Both the position numbers and the translations under genes were made by a program. Below are positions 23,046-34,960 of a DNA stretch of 64,000 nt, piece after piece (position 1 is the stretch's first letter; each line of letters begins with the position of its first letter). The stretch is taken from assembly GCA_963575745.1 (NCBI GenBank), contig CAUYUJ010012213.1, positions 135,001 through 199,000 on the forward strand, in the 5' to 3' direction. Below the pieces are notes generated by a model that made no database searches, was not told the DNA's origin, and saw nothing but the letters and a program-made list of their open reading frames with translations. This DNA is from Prorocentrum cordatum (lineage: Eukaryota; Sar; Dinophyceae; Prorocentrales; Prorocentraceae).

Positions 23046-23074
23046 TTCAAGGTGCATTCTTGACGTTCAGTCAG

Positions 23075-23365
23075 CAGTCAATCAGTCAGTCAATCAGTCA
23101 GTCAATCATTCAGTCAGTCGGTCAGTCACCGGCGGGCACGGGATTTCACCCGACTCCGCCGGGAATTGCGAAATTAACGACATATGCGTTAGCGCCGGGA
23201 CGCCCGGGACACCGTCCGGCCCAACCGGCCAAATGGGACACGTCCCGGCCACCGGCGGACGGGAAACAGACTTTCGTTTCTATTGACACCCGGGACACCC
23301 GGGACACCGCCCGGCCCAATTGGGACACCCCCCAGCCACGGGCGGACGGGAACGGATTTTCGCTC
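23075..23365 (+). repeat. CAGTCAAT tract and GGGACACC duplicated block
   Basis: Short CAGTCAATCAGT repeats at 23075-23130, then two copies of an about 100-bp block sharing CGCCCGGGACACC, CCGGCC(C)AA, and CCGGCGGACGGGAA (about 23190-23270 and 23285-23355). Confidence 0.7.
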
Positions 23366-23559
23366 TTACTTCGTTCGACCTAGCATATAGGAGGATCGCG
23401 CGCAGCTTCGCTTCGCCCGCACGCGCGACACGAACACGAAACCGAAACCGATGTTCCGGCGGGGGGTCTCCGTTTCACTGTTATCGCACCCCCCAACTTC
23501 CGACATATTGGATTCGATACGTTCGGATTCCACGATCTTCTGGAGTTCGGTCCTGCCGG

Positions 23560-24600
23560 GGGCCCTGGACGTGTACGCAGTTTTGTGGTTTACACAAGCA
23601 TTTTGGCGCACCAGAGCTGGTGCACGGGTATGATGCTGAAGCAGCAACCGTGGTGCACATAGGCGTCGTCGTGTTCACAAGCAGTGTGTGTATGTGTGTG
23701 GTGTGCACAAACGATGCGGTACACACGGGTGTGTGGTGTACGCAAGCATTGTGCTGTACACTGGCATTGTTGTGTAGACAGGCGTTGCGGTGTACCCAAG
23801 CAGCTGTGGTGTGCAAGGGCGTCGTGGCGCATGCTAGACAGGCGTTGTGGTGTACACAAACATGGTCGCCAAAAACGGGGGTACCGTACCCCGGGCAAGA
23901 AACAATCAGTAATCACAAATAACTTACATACTGAACTTGATATTTTCGGGCCCCTAGCATTTTTCCGGATTTGGGCCCTGGCGGGATCTTGGAGGTGCAC
24001 GGAAACGCTGTGGCGCAAATGTTTGCCATGCGTTGTGGTGCACGCGGCTCCTGTGGTGTGCACAAGCACCGCAGTGTACACAGGTGTTGTGGTGCACACA
24101 GGTGTTGTCGTGTACACAGGCATTGTAGTGTACACAGGCACTGTTGTCTAGACAGGCGCTGCGGTGTACACAATCAGCTGTGGTGTACAGAGGCGTCGTG
24201 GCGCACGCTAGACAGGCGCTGTGTTGTACACCAACAAGGTCCGTCAAAAACGGGGGGACCATGCCCCGGGCCAGAAAAAAACACATATTGAATTTGATGG
24301 TTTCGGGCCCCCGACGATTTTCCAGAGCTTGGCCCCGTCGTTATTGCCTTCTGGCGTACACGAACTTTGCGGTGTGCGCAGGCGCTGTGGTGCACAGGTG
24401 GTGCTGAAACAGCGGCTGTGGTGTACGCAGGCGCCGTGGTGTGCACAAACCGCGAGATGTAACAAGGCGTCGTGGTGCACGAGGATGTTATGGTGTACAC
24501 TGTCGCCGTGGCGCACACACATATGATTTCTTTAGCAGCCCTGATGCACAAAGGCATTGTACAGAGCCCGCGCTGTGTGCACAGGCGCTGTGGGCTTGGG
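23560..24600 (+). repeat. GTGTACACAGGCGTTGTGGTG minisatellite, locus 2, three-fold higher-order repeat
   Basis: Same word family as 15220-16060. Here a longer module is repeated: the minisatellite ends in CAAAAACGGGG-ACC-CCCCGGGC-AGAAA (at about 23868 and 24244), followed by TGAATTTGATGGTTTCGGGC-type sequence and CCG-A-TTTTCC-GA, then the next minisatellite block. The module length is roughly 380 bp. Confidence 0.75.
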
Positions 24601-24623
24601 CGGCGACGACGACGACGTCGACA

Positions 24624-24668
<45 letters not shown>

Positions 24669-24672
24669 TAGG
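24598..24672 (+). repeat. GAC microsatellite
   Basis: Nearly pure GAC repeat directly after the minisatellite. Confidence 0.97.
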
Positions 24673-25089
24673 CGGCGCGTCTCAGAGGGTGCGCGCCGCG
24701 GCCCCAGTTACCCTTACCCCCCCCACGCCCCCCCCCCGGGTAACATGCGTTATTCCCCAGAACTAAAAAATGGTCTCTAGGGGGAGGAACAGGAGGAAGA
24801 GGAGGATGCCGGGAGGATGGATGGGAGAGTGGGGAGAAGGAGAAGGAGGAGGAAGAGGAGGAGGAGGAGGGGATTTGGGTAAAGTAGTTGTTCCCAAGTC
24901 CGCCTTTTGCGGGGTTCTTGTTTTGAACAGAGCACTGCTGCTCAGCTCCTGCTCTCGCCTCCTCCCCTCCTCTGCTGCCGCCTCCCACCTCCTCGTCTCC
25001 TCGCTGCCTATTGGCCTCCTCTTCGCTTCTTCCTCGCTTCCCCGCTCCGTCCCCCCACCGTTCACATGTAATACGCTTGTGTAAACCCC

Positions 25090-25760
25090 CGGGATATCAG
25101 CGAGGCGACGCCCCACGCGTGTCCAAACTAACTTCCTTTTCCGAGGCGTCGCCTGGTGTGAATTCGACACCTTTCTTTCTGTGCCCCTGGGAGGTCTGGC
25201 GGATTGACGTCCTGCGCGGAGCCAGACGGGACTTCCCCTCTTCGGGCGCTCTGCTTGCCGCACATGCTATTTTTTTCGTGCGATCCTGGGTCGTCCGGCA
25301 AGTTGACGTCTTACAAGATACCAAACCAGACATCCCCTCCCTTGGGCGCTACCAGTTGCAAAACTGCTGCCACATTCGTGATGGTCCTGGGAGTTTCAGC
25401 GGTGTGACGTCTGTGACGTCCTACAGGGATCCAAGCGGTACTTCGGTTCCCTGGGCGTTGCCGAGTACGCCACTGTCGCCACTTCGAGGCCCAGCCCAGC
25501 GGAGTGACGTTCTATGCGGCTTACGGTAGTAACCCTCCTTTCCCTGGGCGATGCCAACTGCGCAATTGTCACCACTTTTGTGAGATCCCGGCTATCCACC
25601 AGAGCGACGTCTAATTCGGATCCAGCTACATAGCTGGACCCCCTTTCCTGAACGCTGCCAGTTGTCAACTGTTCCCAGTGTCGTGAGGTCCTGGGTGGTT
25701 CAGCGGAGTGGCCCACTTCACTTGCAATTCACCTTCCCTCGGTGTCGCCTCACAGGCGTC
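25090..25760 (+). repeat. Diverged tandem repeat, about 110-bp unit, about 6 copies
   Basis: Copies share CTTTCCCTGGGCG-TGCCA, TTGCAAAACTGTTGCCAC, TTCGTGAGGTCCTGGG and CAGCGGAGTGACGTC. Divergence between units is high, so this is an old array. One copy carries a local TGTGACGTC duplication (about 25405-25420). Confidence 0.75.
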
Positions 25761-25924
25761 TTGGGTCGCGTAATGTTGAGGTTCCCACGCCGAAGGGGCA
25801 ACGCGACCTTTCCCTTATTAATTCGTCTTGTGTACCCCAGTTGCGACGCCACTTTTCACGACTCAGTTGGGTACGTGGGAACGTCCCTGAAGATTTCTTG
25901 TCGCGGTCGTGTATGTAAAGGATG

Positions 25925-26744
25925 GATAATGATAGTGGTTGTTATAGGTGATGAGGTTGATGATTCTGATACTGATGATGCTGATTATGATGCGGATGAT
26001 GTCAATATCGAATATTGTACAGATGATGATAACAATGTCAGTGAAGGTAGAAATGTTCAGGACGATTATGATGATGGTGATGATGACGATGATGGTGATG
26101 ATGCTGATGATGTTGATGGTGGCGATACGGATGGCTATGCTGATGCTACTGATGATGATGATGATGATGATGATGACGGTGGTGGTGATGAGACTGTTGC
26201 TGCTGATGATGATTAGGTGTCTGATGCTCTCGACGACAGCGACGACGAGAAAGATACGAATGAGATGATGATGACGACGATAATGATGCTGATGATGATT
26301 ATTATGATGATGCTGATGATGCTGATGATTCGGGGGAACGTACGACTCGAGTAAGCCGGGACTCGTGTTGACCGACGTTTTTTGACGAGCGAGTCATGGA
26401 TTTTGACGGTCTCGTTTTCGTGGGATGTCTGCGGCGGGAGTTCGCGTCGAATTTCAGAGTGGGCCATCGTCATTTTCTTCATGGCCCCGTCAGACCAACC
26501 CGAGTCCCCAATACCGAGTCTTACGTCTCCCCGAATGATGGTGATTATGGTGATGCTGCTGCTGCTGGTGTTGATGTTGATGCTGATAATCATGGGTGAT
26601 GATGATGTTGATGATGATGCTGAGGATGACGATGTTGATGCTGAGGATGATCCTGATGGTGCTCATGCTGATGCTGATGGTGATGATGATGGCGGTGATG
26701 ATGATGATGATGATGATGCTGATGATGATGATGATGATGATGAA

Positions 26745-26835
<91 letters not shown>

Positions 26836-27060
26836 CTGCTTGTAATGATGTCGATTATGATTGTGAGTCTGATTGGGGGGATGATTACGACGGGGAAGAG
26901 GAGGAGGAGCAGGAGGAGGAGGAGGAGGAGGAGGGGGAGGCGGAGGGGGACGAGGAGGAGGAGGAGGAGGAGGAGGAGGAGGGAAGATGCATATGTCTGT
27001 GATGGTGAAGAGGAGGAGAGGGAGGACCAGGAGGAGAAGGCGGAGGAGTAAGAGGAGGGG
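25925..27060 (+). repeat. GAT/ATG microsatellite fields and a GGA tract
   Basis: GAT-rich sequence at 25925-26335 and 26535-26840 (nearly pure at about 26700-26835) encloses about 200 bp of non-repetitive sequence, followed by a GGA tract at 26890-27060. The poly-Asp, poly-Met and poly-His frames are repeat translations. Confidence 0.95.
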
Positions 27061-28160
27061 GGTTATGCTAAGTAGGTTTGCTGTTTCAGGGGCTTCAAGT
27101 GGGTTCTGGATTTGCCCTGGACCGTTCTGCATAGTGGTCAGGTGTTTTCTGGTGGGCTGTACCATGGCTGTTGTTGGGAAAAGGAGGGTGGGGAGGCGGG
27201 AGGAGAGGAACTAGGGTGGCGCGGTCGAGGATGGCATAACACATCATGTAGGGGCAGCAGGAGGTGAAGAGGATCATGCGGAGGAGGGATGAGGGGAGGA
27301 GGAGCGGGATGAGCGGGAGGAGAAGGATCATTCTCATTCCTTGTGCGCATCCATCCTCGGTCTCCCGCCGCTGCTCCTTATTCTCCCAGAACCCAGAACC
27401 CCCCCTGGACCCGTCTGAAGCCACCCAGACCTCATCATGCTGGCTCCTCGCCAGGAGGTGTTGAGCTGCGGGGAGCGTTCGCCGTTGAAGCACCCTTGCC
27501 AGCGGAGCATCTAATGCCTCGGTATGCCCCCCCCCCTGCCTCGAGTTGAGTTCGCGTCTCTTCGAACCGTGCCCTGGAAGAGGAGAAAGGGAGGAGGGCG
27601 AGGATGAGGAGGAGGACACGGATTTCCCCGCGGCCGCACCTCGGCGAGTGACTCGCGACGGCATTCCGTGCCCGTCCGAGTCAAGACACCCTGGCTTCAG
27701 ATAACGACGGACCACCGCCCCCCCTTGCCACCCGCCGCTCAGGCCGGGGACACTCACGTGGCAGGCCAGGGCCCCGCGCCGCGGGCCCCCCCGGCGGGCC
27801 CCGGCAGCCCCCACTTCTGGGGCAGGCCAGGGCCGAGCGACCCCAGGGCGGCGCGGGACGCACCGGGTGCGCCGTGCGGCGAACCGCCCGGGGGGCCAGG
27901 GGCCCCCCAGACGGGCCACCGCTCCCCTGTGCCCCTCACTCACGCTCTCCGAGTAGGCGAGGGGCGCCTTCGCGCCACGGGGAGCGTGTGAGACTCGCCT
28001 CCCGGCGGCTGCACCACGCCGCGCCTTTTGGCACAGGCGGCGGGTGCCGCCGCTGAGGCCGCCGCCCGTGGCGGGCGCAGCGAGGGCGGCGCTCGCGGCA
28101 TCGCAGGGCAAGTCTCCGACATTATGACAAATGGGTCTCGTGCCCGAGGGAGGAGGCTGA
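27061..28160. other. No gene seen
   Basis: Very GC-rich from about 27720 to 28100 with Gly/Pro/Ala/Arg frames in every direction. No domain or splice-bounded segment recognised. It lies inside the first large intron. Confidence 0.45.
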
Positions 28161-28990
28161 GGGGGGGAGGAGGAGGAGGAGGAGGAGGAGGAGGAGGAGG
28201 AGGAGGAGGAGGAGGAGGAGGAGGAGGAGGAGGAGGAGGGAGAGGCGGAGCAAGAGGAGGAGAGGAGGAGAGAGGAGGAGGAGGAGGAGGATGAGGGAGT
28301 AGGAGGGGGAGGCGGAGGGGGAGGCGGAGGAGGAGGAGGAGGCGGAGGAGGAGGGGGACGAGGCGGAGGAGGAGGAGGAGGAGGATAACATGGGGCAGGA
28401 TGATGAGACCGATAGTGTTAATCCTTTGATGGCGATTATCAGGGCGATGGTGGTTAGTATGGTGATAATGATTATGATGATGCCATTGGTCATGTTGTTG
28501 GTGGGATGATGATACTGATGGGATGGTGATGCTGCTGGTGATGCTGATGATGCCGATGCTGATGCCGATGATGATTGCGACGGCGGCTACGATGCTGAAG
28601 ATGATGCTGATGCTGATGTTGATGCTGCTGATGATGGTACTGTTGGAGAACGAGGAGGAGGACACGCAGGATGATGACGATGCTGATGATGATGATGATG
28701 CTGATGCCGATCTTGATTATGGTGATAATGATGGTGGCGATGATGATGATGGCAGTGGTGGTGGTGGTTGTGATGGTGGTGATGGTGGTGATGGTGGTGC
28801 TGACGATGCTGATGATGGCGATGTTGTTGCTGTTGCGGTGCTGCTTCTGCTTCTGGTGATGGTGGTGGTGATGGTAACGATGATGATGATGACCATGATG
28901 ACTATGTTCAGGTTGATGATGGTGGTGAATATGATGATGATGATGCTGCTGCTGATGATGATGATGATGACAATGGCGCTGTCGATGATG
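28160..28990 (+). repeat. GGA tract then GAT/GTG-rich field
   Basis: A GGA tract (28160-28385) is followed by about 550 bp of imperfect GATGATGCTGATG/GGTGGTGATGG. It ends about 200 bp before exon B. Confidence 0.95.
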
Positions 28991-29201
28991 AGGGTTTGGG
29001 GGTGCATGCGGTCCTTGGGGCTCCAGAGATTGCTGGGGGCTTCGAGAAGGCGAGAGGAGGTTCGACGAAGGGGTCTTGTTTCCGCCCGTTCTTCGTTTCC
29101 CTTTTGACCTCGTCGCCGTCATCGTCATCGTCCTCCTTACTCATTTTCTCATGTTTGACTTCCCGATTTCACAACGCTGAATGCTCATCTCTCCTGCTCA
29201 G

Positions 29202-29290
29202 GTCCACCAGCACTACCTGACTGGCCTGGACTTCGGGGTCACTTACGTGTTTCTTGTGTACGCCATCAACAGCATCGGACCACACGCCCT
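29202..29290 (+). CDS. Exon B: second half of the fibronectin type III domain
   Basis: An acceptor with a pyrimidine-rich lead (CTCTCCTGCTCAG) precedes V-H-Q followed by HYLTGLDFGVTYVFLVYAIN and S-I-G-P-H. This is the classic end of a fibronectin type III domain: 'L.GL..G..Y.F.V.A.N..G'. It joins exon A in phase 0, and both sides of the intron carry GGTCC, so the exact cut is ambiguous within that repeat. The implied intron is 15,098 bp and contains most of the satellites of this window. The donor is not identified; the open frame runs to about 29416, but its later part is Cys/Trp-rich and unlikely to be exon. End given as approximate. Confidence 0.65.
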
Positions 29291-29763
29291 CTCCCTCTGT
29301 TGCTGCTCGTGGGAGGCCGACGCAGCCAGCGGCCTGTGTTGTTGTTGGGCGGTACTCCGGCCTAGTCCGGCCTGGTCCTGCCCGAGGCGGCTGAGTACGG
29401 CCGAATCTTGCTGAATAAGGGTGGGTATGGTTTTGAGTTGCTTTACCCAGCTTCCAAGCTCCTTCATTCGGCCGACGCTGGGTTCGTTTTAGATTTCCAA
29501 GCCTGGGCCGCGCTTATCTTACCCCCATTTTTCGGATGTCTGGTGAGATTTACCTGGTCTTCGTTATTATCCTTGCTGTGATTTTTATAAATTCTTGTTT
29601 GAATCAGCGCGTGGATACCGATGCTCGTTCTTGCGAACAAGCCGTACCAACTTATACCACGTGCGCGTGTTCATTATTGTCTCCCATCTTGTGGCGAGTT
29701 CGGCCTGGGCCGTCAGCAGGGGTTCTCCAAACGAAGTATGCAATTATTATCAACGCCCCGTGT

Positions 29764-30496
29764 ATCCCCACCAGCCCATTAGGAAATGGTGTCCTGGCGA
29801 ATTGGTTTGATCAGGGAAGTGGGGCTGCTGGGGTCTTCATGGGGTCATGGGGGAAGTGGCGATTCTGGGCTCATGGGGAAGTGAGGCTTTTGGAAGGTCC
29901 TGAGGTCCTCATGAGACTGTTTTGAGAGGTCTTGGGGCCCTCTGCGGGTCCTCTTTTGGACCTTTTGGGAGCCCTGGAAAGCCTTTTGGGGTCATCTTGT
30001 AGGGCGTTGGTGAATCGAGGGGGCGTCCACGATTTCGGTCCACCCGCAGGAACGCTCACAAGACCCTCTTGGGGCGCTCTTGGGCGCTTTGGGGGCCGCC
30101 GTATGGCCATATTAAGGCGTCGGAAGCCCATCGGAAGCGAAAAGGCAAGAGGGTATATAACCAGCAATCGTTTTCCCCGGGTTTTGCTTCAGGATGTTGG
30201 CTTTTTGGGATGTCCGTGGGGGGCTCTGGGGGCACTTTGGGCCGTCTTGTGGTCCTCTTGTAGCCGTTCGGAGGTATGTCGGAAGCCATCTTGAACCATC
30301 TTCGGCTATTATGGGCCGTCTTGGAGGCCACCCTGGAACATCAGAAGGCATTCTTGGAGCTACTTTGGACTATTTTGGGCGCTCAGCCCTTCCGTCCAGG
30401 ACCCCTGAAACCTGAGGGACGTAAGGACATACTAGGTCTCTTAAGAGGTAAGGAAGAACTCGTTAGGCCACCTACGCCCTGAGGGCTGGTGGGATT
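29764..30496 (+). mobile_element. TIR element T3, copy B (733 bp)
   Basis: It begins ATCCCCACCAGCCCATTAGG and ends GAGGGCTGGTGGGATT, a good inverted pair. After the left end are GAATTGGTTTGATCAGGGAAG (compare GAATTGCCTCGATCAGGGAAG in copy C) and a long TCTTGGGG minisatellite. The central conserved block of copies A and C is not obvious. No coding capacity. Confidence 0.7.
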
Positions 30497-31015
30497 ATTT
30501 GAGCTCTTATTGAAGGCATGCGCCTCTACACTGAGGGACGAGTCTCTCGTTGTCGTGGATCTCGGCGTGGGGGGAGAAGTGAGGAACCGCCACAGAGCAG
30601 AGTTGCGCATTCGTGACCCGGCTTGTAGGAACATGGGTGCCATACAGATGAAGACGATCCCAGAGCGCCGTTGGCATTGACATCATTGTTGTTCCCGACT
30701 GGTGGTTTTGGGGTAGGGGATGGGGGGGCAGGAAGAATGGTATTTGGGGTCAGGGGGAGGTGCGAGTGAGCAGGGACGGGCGATGGGAGCAGGAAGAGAG
30801 CGAGGGAGATAGGAGATGCAAATGGGGGAGGGCGTCTTCCGCGAGGAACTGGAAGGAGGAGAGGGGGGAGGCGAGATGGCCAGTGGACGGGGATGTCAGC
30901 TCTCACCGTGGAGCCACGCAGAGGTCGGAGTGATGCTTGAGGCCTTGGTATCTCGGCGCGCTGAGGGGGGTCGACGGCCCACTTGAGCCGCCGAAGGATG
31001 GAGCGCGGCTAGCAG

Positions 31016-31096
31016 GGCGGAGTACACAGTGTCCCTGCCCACCGACACCGACTTCTTCGCCCTGTGGACGAACCCGTCGCAGATCTACGCCATGAG
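31016..31096 (+). CDS. Exon C: short protein-like segment
   Basis: After an acceptor GCGGCTAGCAG the open segment reads (G)-A-E-Y-T-V-S-L-P-T-D-T-D-F-F then A-L-W-T-N-P-S-Q-I-Y-A-M. Composition and alternating hydrophobic pattern are those of a beta-sandwich segment, unlike the Arg/Pro/Ala background, but I cannot name the domain. It lies on the same strand and in order between the fibronectin exons and exon D. A cut after ATGAG (GA donor) would join in phase to exon D. Evidence is weaker than for the PA14 exons; it could also belong to a different transcript. Confidence 0.4.
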
Positions 31097-31457
31097 GACC
31101 CCCTCTGCGACGAAGGGGGGCGATCCCATGTCTCTGGAGACGTGTTTTTTTGAATCCCGGCGTTCGTTTTTTCGATCTCGGCCTCACGGGGGCCGTTGTC
31201 GGGCTCGGGGGTAATCCAAGGTGGATCCGGGACGCAATCTTTCAGGAGAAAGAACTGGGCACAGACACAAACGTCGATTCCAAGGAACATCTGAGAAACT
31301 ATGGGAAGCTGAGGGGAAGACGAAGATCGATAACATATGAGAGATATGGGCCTGGACCCTTGAATGGTGTCGGGGGCTGGCCGCGGAGTGAAAGCATCAC
31401 ATCGTCCGATGCCTGAGATGACTGAGGCTGCGACGTCGCCGCCACCGCTCAAGCACG

Positions 31458-31459
<2 letters not shown>

Positions 31460-31519
<60 letters not shown>

Positions 31520-31560
31520 CTCGTCGTCCTCGTCGTCCTCGTCGTCCTCGTCGCCTGCGA
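31460..31560 (+). repeat. GTC microsatellite
   Basis: Nearly pure GTC repeat with a few GTCCTC interruptions. A second short TCC tract lies at 31922-31960. Confidence 0.97.
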
Positions 31561-31959
31561 CGTGCACGAAGTTGCTCCGTTTGGAGGGGCCCAGGCAGGG
31601 GAGGGGAGGCGTAGGAGGAGAGATCAGGGAGGACGAGGACTGTAGACTTGGCCACGAAGATGGGGAGGTGGTCGGCCGATCGCTGCCCCTGGCAGGGGCA
31701 GTCTCGTCGACGACGGCCCAGTCGTGCAGGACAGGACCCCTCGCTGGGGCCAAAAAGGTGGCAGAGGGGGAACGTGGAGGAGGCGGACTGCATACTTGGC
31801 CACGACCAGGGGGGGAGGTGGCCGACCGACTCGCTGCCCCTGGCATGCAGGGACAGGCCCGGCGACACCCAGGCGTGCGACGTCCTGATTTTTGTTTAAA
31901 ATGCGGGGTCCGTGGAAGTCCCGACCCTCCTCCTCCTCCTCCTCCTCCTCCTCCTCCTT

Positions 31960-32480
31960 TGTTTTTTGACGGCCCCGAGGCCCAGCGAGAGGGCCACCCG
32001 AGGCCGAAAGTAGCCGAAGACCTCCCGCCCTGACTTCTTGTTCGGCGTGCTCCTGTCTGGGCAGCTGCCCCGCCAGGGAGGACCACAGTGTTGCCTGCCC
32101 GTGCCCCGGCCTGGCGCAGCATGCGGGCCCGGGGAGGGACGCCGAGGCGGGCCGCCGCGGCGGCCTCCGCCTCGGAGCCCCCTGCTCGAGTCGCCCGCGC
32201 GCACGGTGGGCGAGGGCTCGAGCTGCTCGGGAGCCGACGTCGCGAGCTCCGGGCTGGGGCTCGAGCCGGGCTGGGCTACAGACATCTCGGGCCGGACGAA
32301 AGGAGGGGGTTGGGAAAGGGGGGGTACGAAATCTGTTGCAGGCAGCTGGTTTCGGCCCCACCGAGGGGCCCATTCCTCAATACATAGCCGCCTCCGGCGC
32401 CGGGAGGCGCCGGGAAAATCAGCCACGTGAGCTGATTCTCAACCCCCCTCTTTGCTATCCCCCCCTTTCGCCTGGCCCGA
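31960..32480 (+). repeat. Dispersed repeat shared with 36190-36450
   Basis: Two blocks recur at the other locus: TTTTGACGGCCCCGAGGCC (31967; 36384) and GGTACGAAATCTGTTGCAGG-CAGCTGGTTTCGG...CAGCCACGTGAGCTGATTC (32316-32430; 36229-36320). The order of the two blocks is reversed between loci. A weaker relative lies at about 32915-32975. Confidence 0.55.
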
Positions 32481-32482
32481 AC

Positions 32483-32741
32483 ATCGGAGAAGAAGACAAC
32501 AGCGTAAGCACGAACTTTTAGCGCTCCGCGCGGATTTCTCGGATCTGTGCTGGGGCCCCCTGGCGGCTGAAGACATCGGAGAAGAAGACGACGGCGTAAG
32601 CACCAACTCTGGACGCTCCGCGCGGATCTCTTGGATCCGCGCTGGGGGCCCCCTGGCGGCGCCTCCGGCGCCGCCCCTGGCGCGCGGAGCGCGCCAGGGA
32701 GGGGGGCTCCAGCGCAGATCCAAGGAATCCGCGCTGAAGCG
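32483..32741. repeat. Foldback relative of 2306-2434 with a 92-bp direct duplication
   Basis: The left arm at 32614-32645 (CGCTCCGCGCGGATCTCTTG...) and the right arm at 32710-32741 are imperfect inverted repeats; the loop again has GGCGCC and GGCGCGC palindromes. The left side is preceded by a direct duplication with period 92 bp starting ACATCGGAGAAGAAGAC (32481 and 32573). Confidence 0.7.
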
Positions 32742-34300
32742 CCAAAGTTTCTGTATGCCGTTTTTTTTTTCCAAGGAAGACAGGTCCGAGACGGACCGGC
32801 GCACAACGACGGGGGTCCGTGATCGCGAGGGCGACGGTAAAGCAGCCACACCATGGCAAGTCACGTCTACATCACGCCTGTGTCCCAGTGTGAACCTGCT
32901 TCTCATTGCAATGGGGGCGGGGGGACTGGGAAAGGGGGGGGGGCACAAAACATGCAACATGCCGCATGCGGCCGACCTCGGCTGGGCGCTCCCTTCGATG
33001 CGTGTGGGCGCCGCCGGCGCCGGGAGGGCGTCGGGGGGAAGGCCAGGTGTGCCAGCTGTGCCGCTGCGTTGGCTGCCCTTCCTTGTGCGCCCCGGCCCAG
33101 CCCCAGGCGCGGCCGTCCGCGGCATCCTCCCGAGGCATATCCCTGGGTGGCCCGGCCTTCGGGAGGCTCCCCGTGCCGTGCACCGCGTTGAGCACGCAGG
33201 AGTCATGCGTTCGTGGCTGCTCCTGCTCGGCCTCCTGTCGTTTCCGTGGCCCTGCCTGCCATGGTCCTGCTCGGCCTGGGTGGGCTTCCTGCGCGTCCAC
33301 CACTGCAGGACCGCGGGCTGCTGGCCGACTTCTGGGCCGCAGCGGTTCGATGGGCGCGGTCGGTGCTCCGCACAGCAAGAGGAAAACACATCGCCCTTCA
33401 GCAGCAGCATGCCATGACCGCACGTTTCAACAGCAGTTGAAATCGGCCCAGGGAGCCCCGCGTCTGCCAGTTGAGTAGCCTCGTGCCGCTCCTTCCCATG
33501 AACTCGTCGCCGACGACCGAGATGATGCCGTGGGCTGCCACAACGGAAGTACCAAGTTGACGAAGTCTGTTAGGGTGAGCATCTCGCAGGCAACGTGGGA
33601 GCTCACCCACAACCCTACTTTCGAACGTTCTTGACTGCAGAGCCTTGGAGAACCAGGCCATCGCATCAGGGCCACCTGCAGGGGCGCGGAGATCACTGCG
33701 CCTCGCTCGTCGCGGCCTAGGTCAGGCGAGACCCCCTCCTCCATGGGGACCGCGCGAGAGCGCGACGATCACATCACAGCGTCTTCGCGTGTTCGCGTTT
33801 CGCGCGCAGAGGATCGGCATGCCAGCCGACCCACGTCGAAGGCCGTCACCTGACCGCCTGACGGCTGCCCTCCACGAGCGTGCTGGGCTGCAGAAGGAGC
33901 ACCTCGCGTGTAGTCCCCTGGTCAGCCTGCAGGTCTCTTGCAGGTCCCGGTCTCCTCGGAGGGTCTCCTCGGAGAGGCCCTGGCACGCTCTCGACCAGGA
34001 GCGCGGTCCGGGCGCCCGTCTTCTGGCACCAGCGGATGGTCTGGACAGTACTCCAAACTCTGCGACGAGCATGCGGGGCCGATTTTTCCCCCCCGCGGAG
34101 GCGGCCCCTGATGCTGGCGTTGGTGGCAAGCTCTGGCGGTGGCTCGCCGTTGGCGGGTGGCGCGACGGGGCGGCCCTCCGACGGGCGCGGGCGCCGAGGA
34201 GCGTGCCAGCGCGGGGCGGCGCCAGCGAAGGCTCGGCGCATGCGCTGGGGGTGGGTCCGCGCAGGGCTGTGCAGGCGCGTGCGCACCACGAGTCGGGGTG
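32742..34300. other. No gene seen
   Basis: Mostly non-repetitive GC-rich sequence in the intron between exons C and D. Chance frames overlap on both strands without a recognisable domain. Confidence 0.4.
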
Positions 34301-34745
34301 GGAGTGTCAAGGGGGGGGGGGGGGGGGGGAGAGGCTGATCCACGGAGGGAGGTGCCGGGGGGGGGGGGGGGGGGGTGGGGGGGGGGGGGGCGTCCGCTGG
34401 GTGGGAGGATAAGTAGGGGAAGGGGGGCATTACGAGGGGGGGTGGGGGGGTGGTGAAGTCGGGTCCACGGCAGGGAAGCAAGGCCGGGTAGGGGCACGGT
34501 CAGTCGGTCGGAATCGGGGGAAAGGGGGTGAGGATTGTCGGGGGGGAGTGCGGTCGGTCGTTCGGAGCACGGGGAATGGGAGGGAAGGAGGGGGGGGGAA
34601 CCGGATCACGGCAGGAAAGTGCGGGGGGGTGGGTGGCGTTGTCGGTCGGTCGAAAGGGCGCTGAGAGGAACGAGGGTTGGTGGGGGAGGACGTTGCCTGG
34701 AAGAACGAAGTTGGAGGGTGGACACGGTCGCCCGGTCGGTCGGAA
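34300..34745 (+). repeat. G-runs and about 85-bp repeat anchored on CGGTCGGTCG
   Basis: G homopolymers at 34310-34395 precede three or four diverged units each containing CACGGCAGG-AA, GGTCGGTCGGAA or GGTCGGTCG-TCGG, and AGGG-G. Confidence 0.6.
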
Positions 34746-34749
34746 TAAG

Positions 34750-34960
34750 AGATAGTTGTAAGTTTCGTTTAACAGATCCCCATCTCCAGCGGCGTGGCCA
34801 GGGACCCACTGGCCGATTCACCCCCCCTAGATGGGGATATAGGCCGTCCCCTTCGGGTTTCGAGGGGTGTGTCCCCTGCTGTGGTGGTAATTTGGTAGGG
34901 GTCTCGAAGGGGATGAGGAGGGGATGGGGTCGGATAAACGATATTGAAGTGGGGGGAGTT
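34750..34960 (+). repeat. Dispersed repeat, opposite orientation of 5478-5690
   Basis: Contains GATCCCCATCTCCAGCGGCG, CCCACTGGCCGATTCACCCC, GATGGGGATATAGGCCGTCC and GGTTTCGAGGGGTGTGTCCC. All have counterparts in the reverse complement of 5478-5690. Confidence 0.65.

Noticed and set aside
26382-27165. Poly-Asp, poly-Met and poly-His frames
   Set aside because: GAT microsatellite translated in three frames and on the opposite strand.
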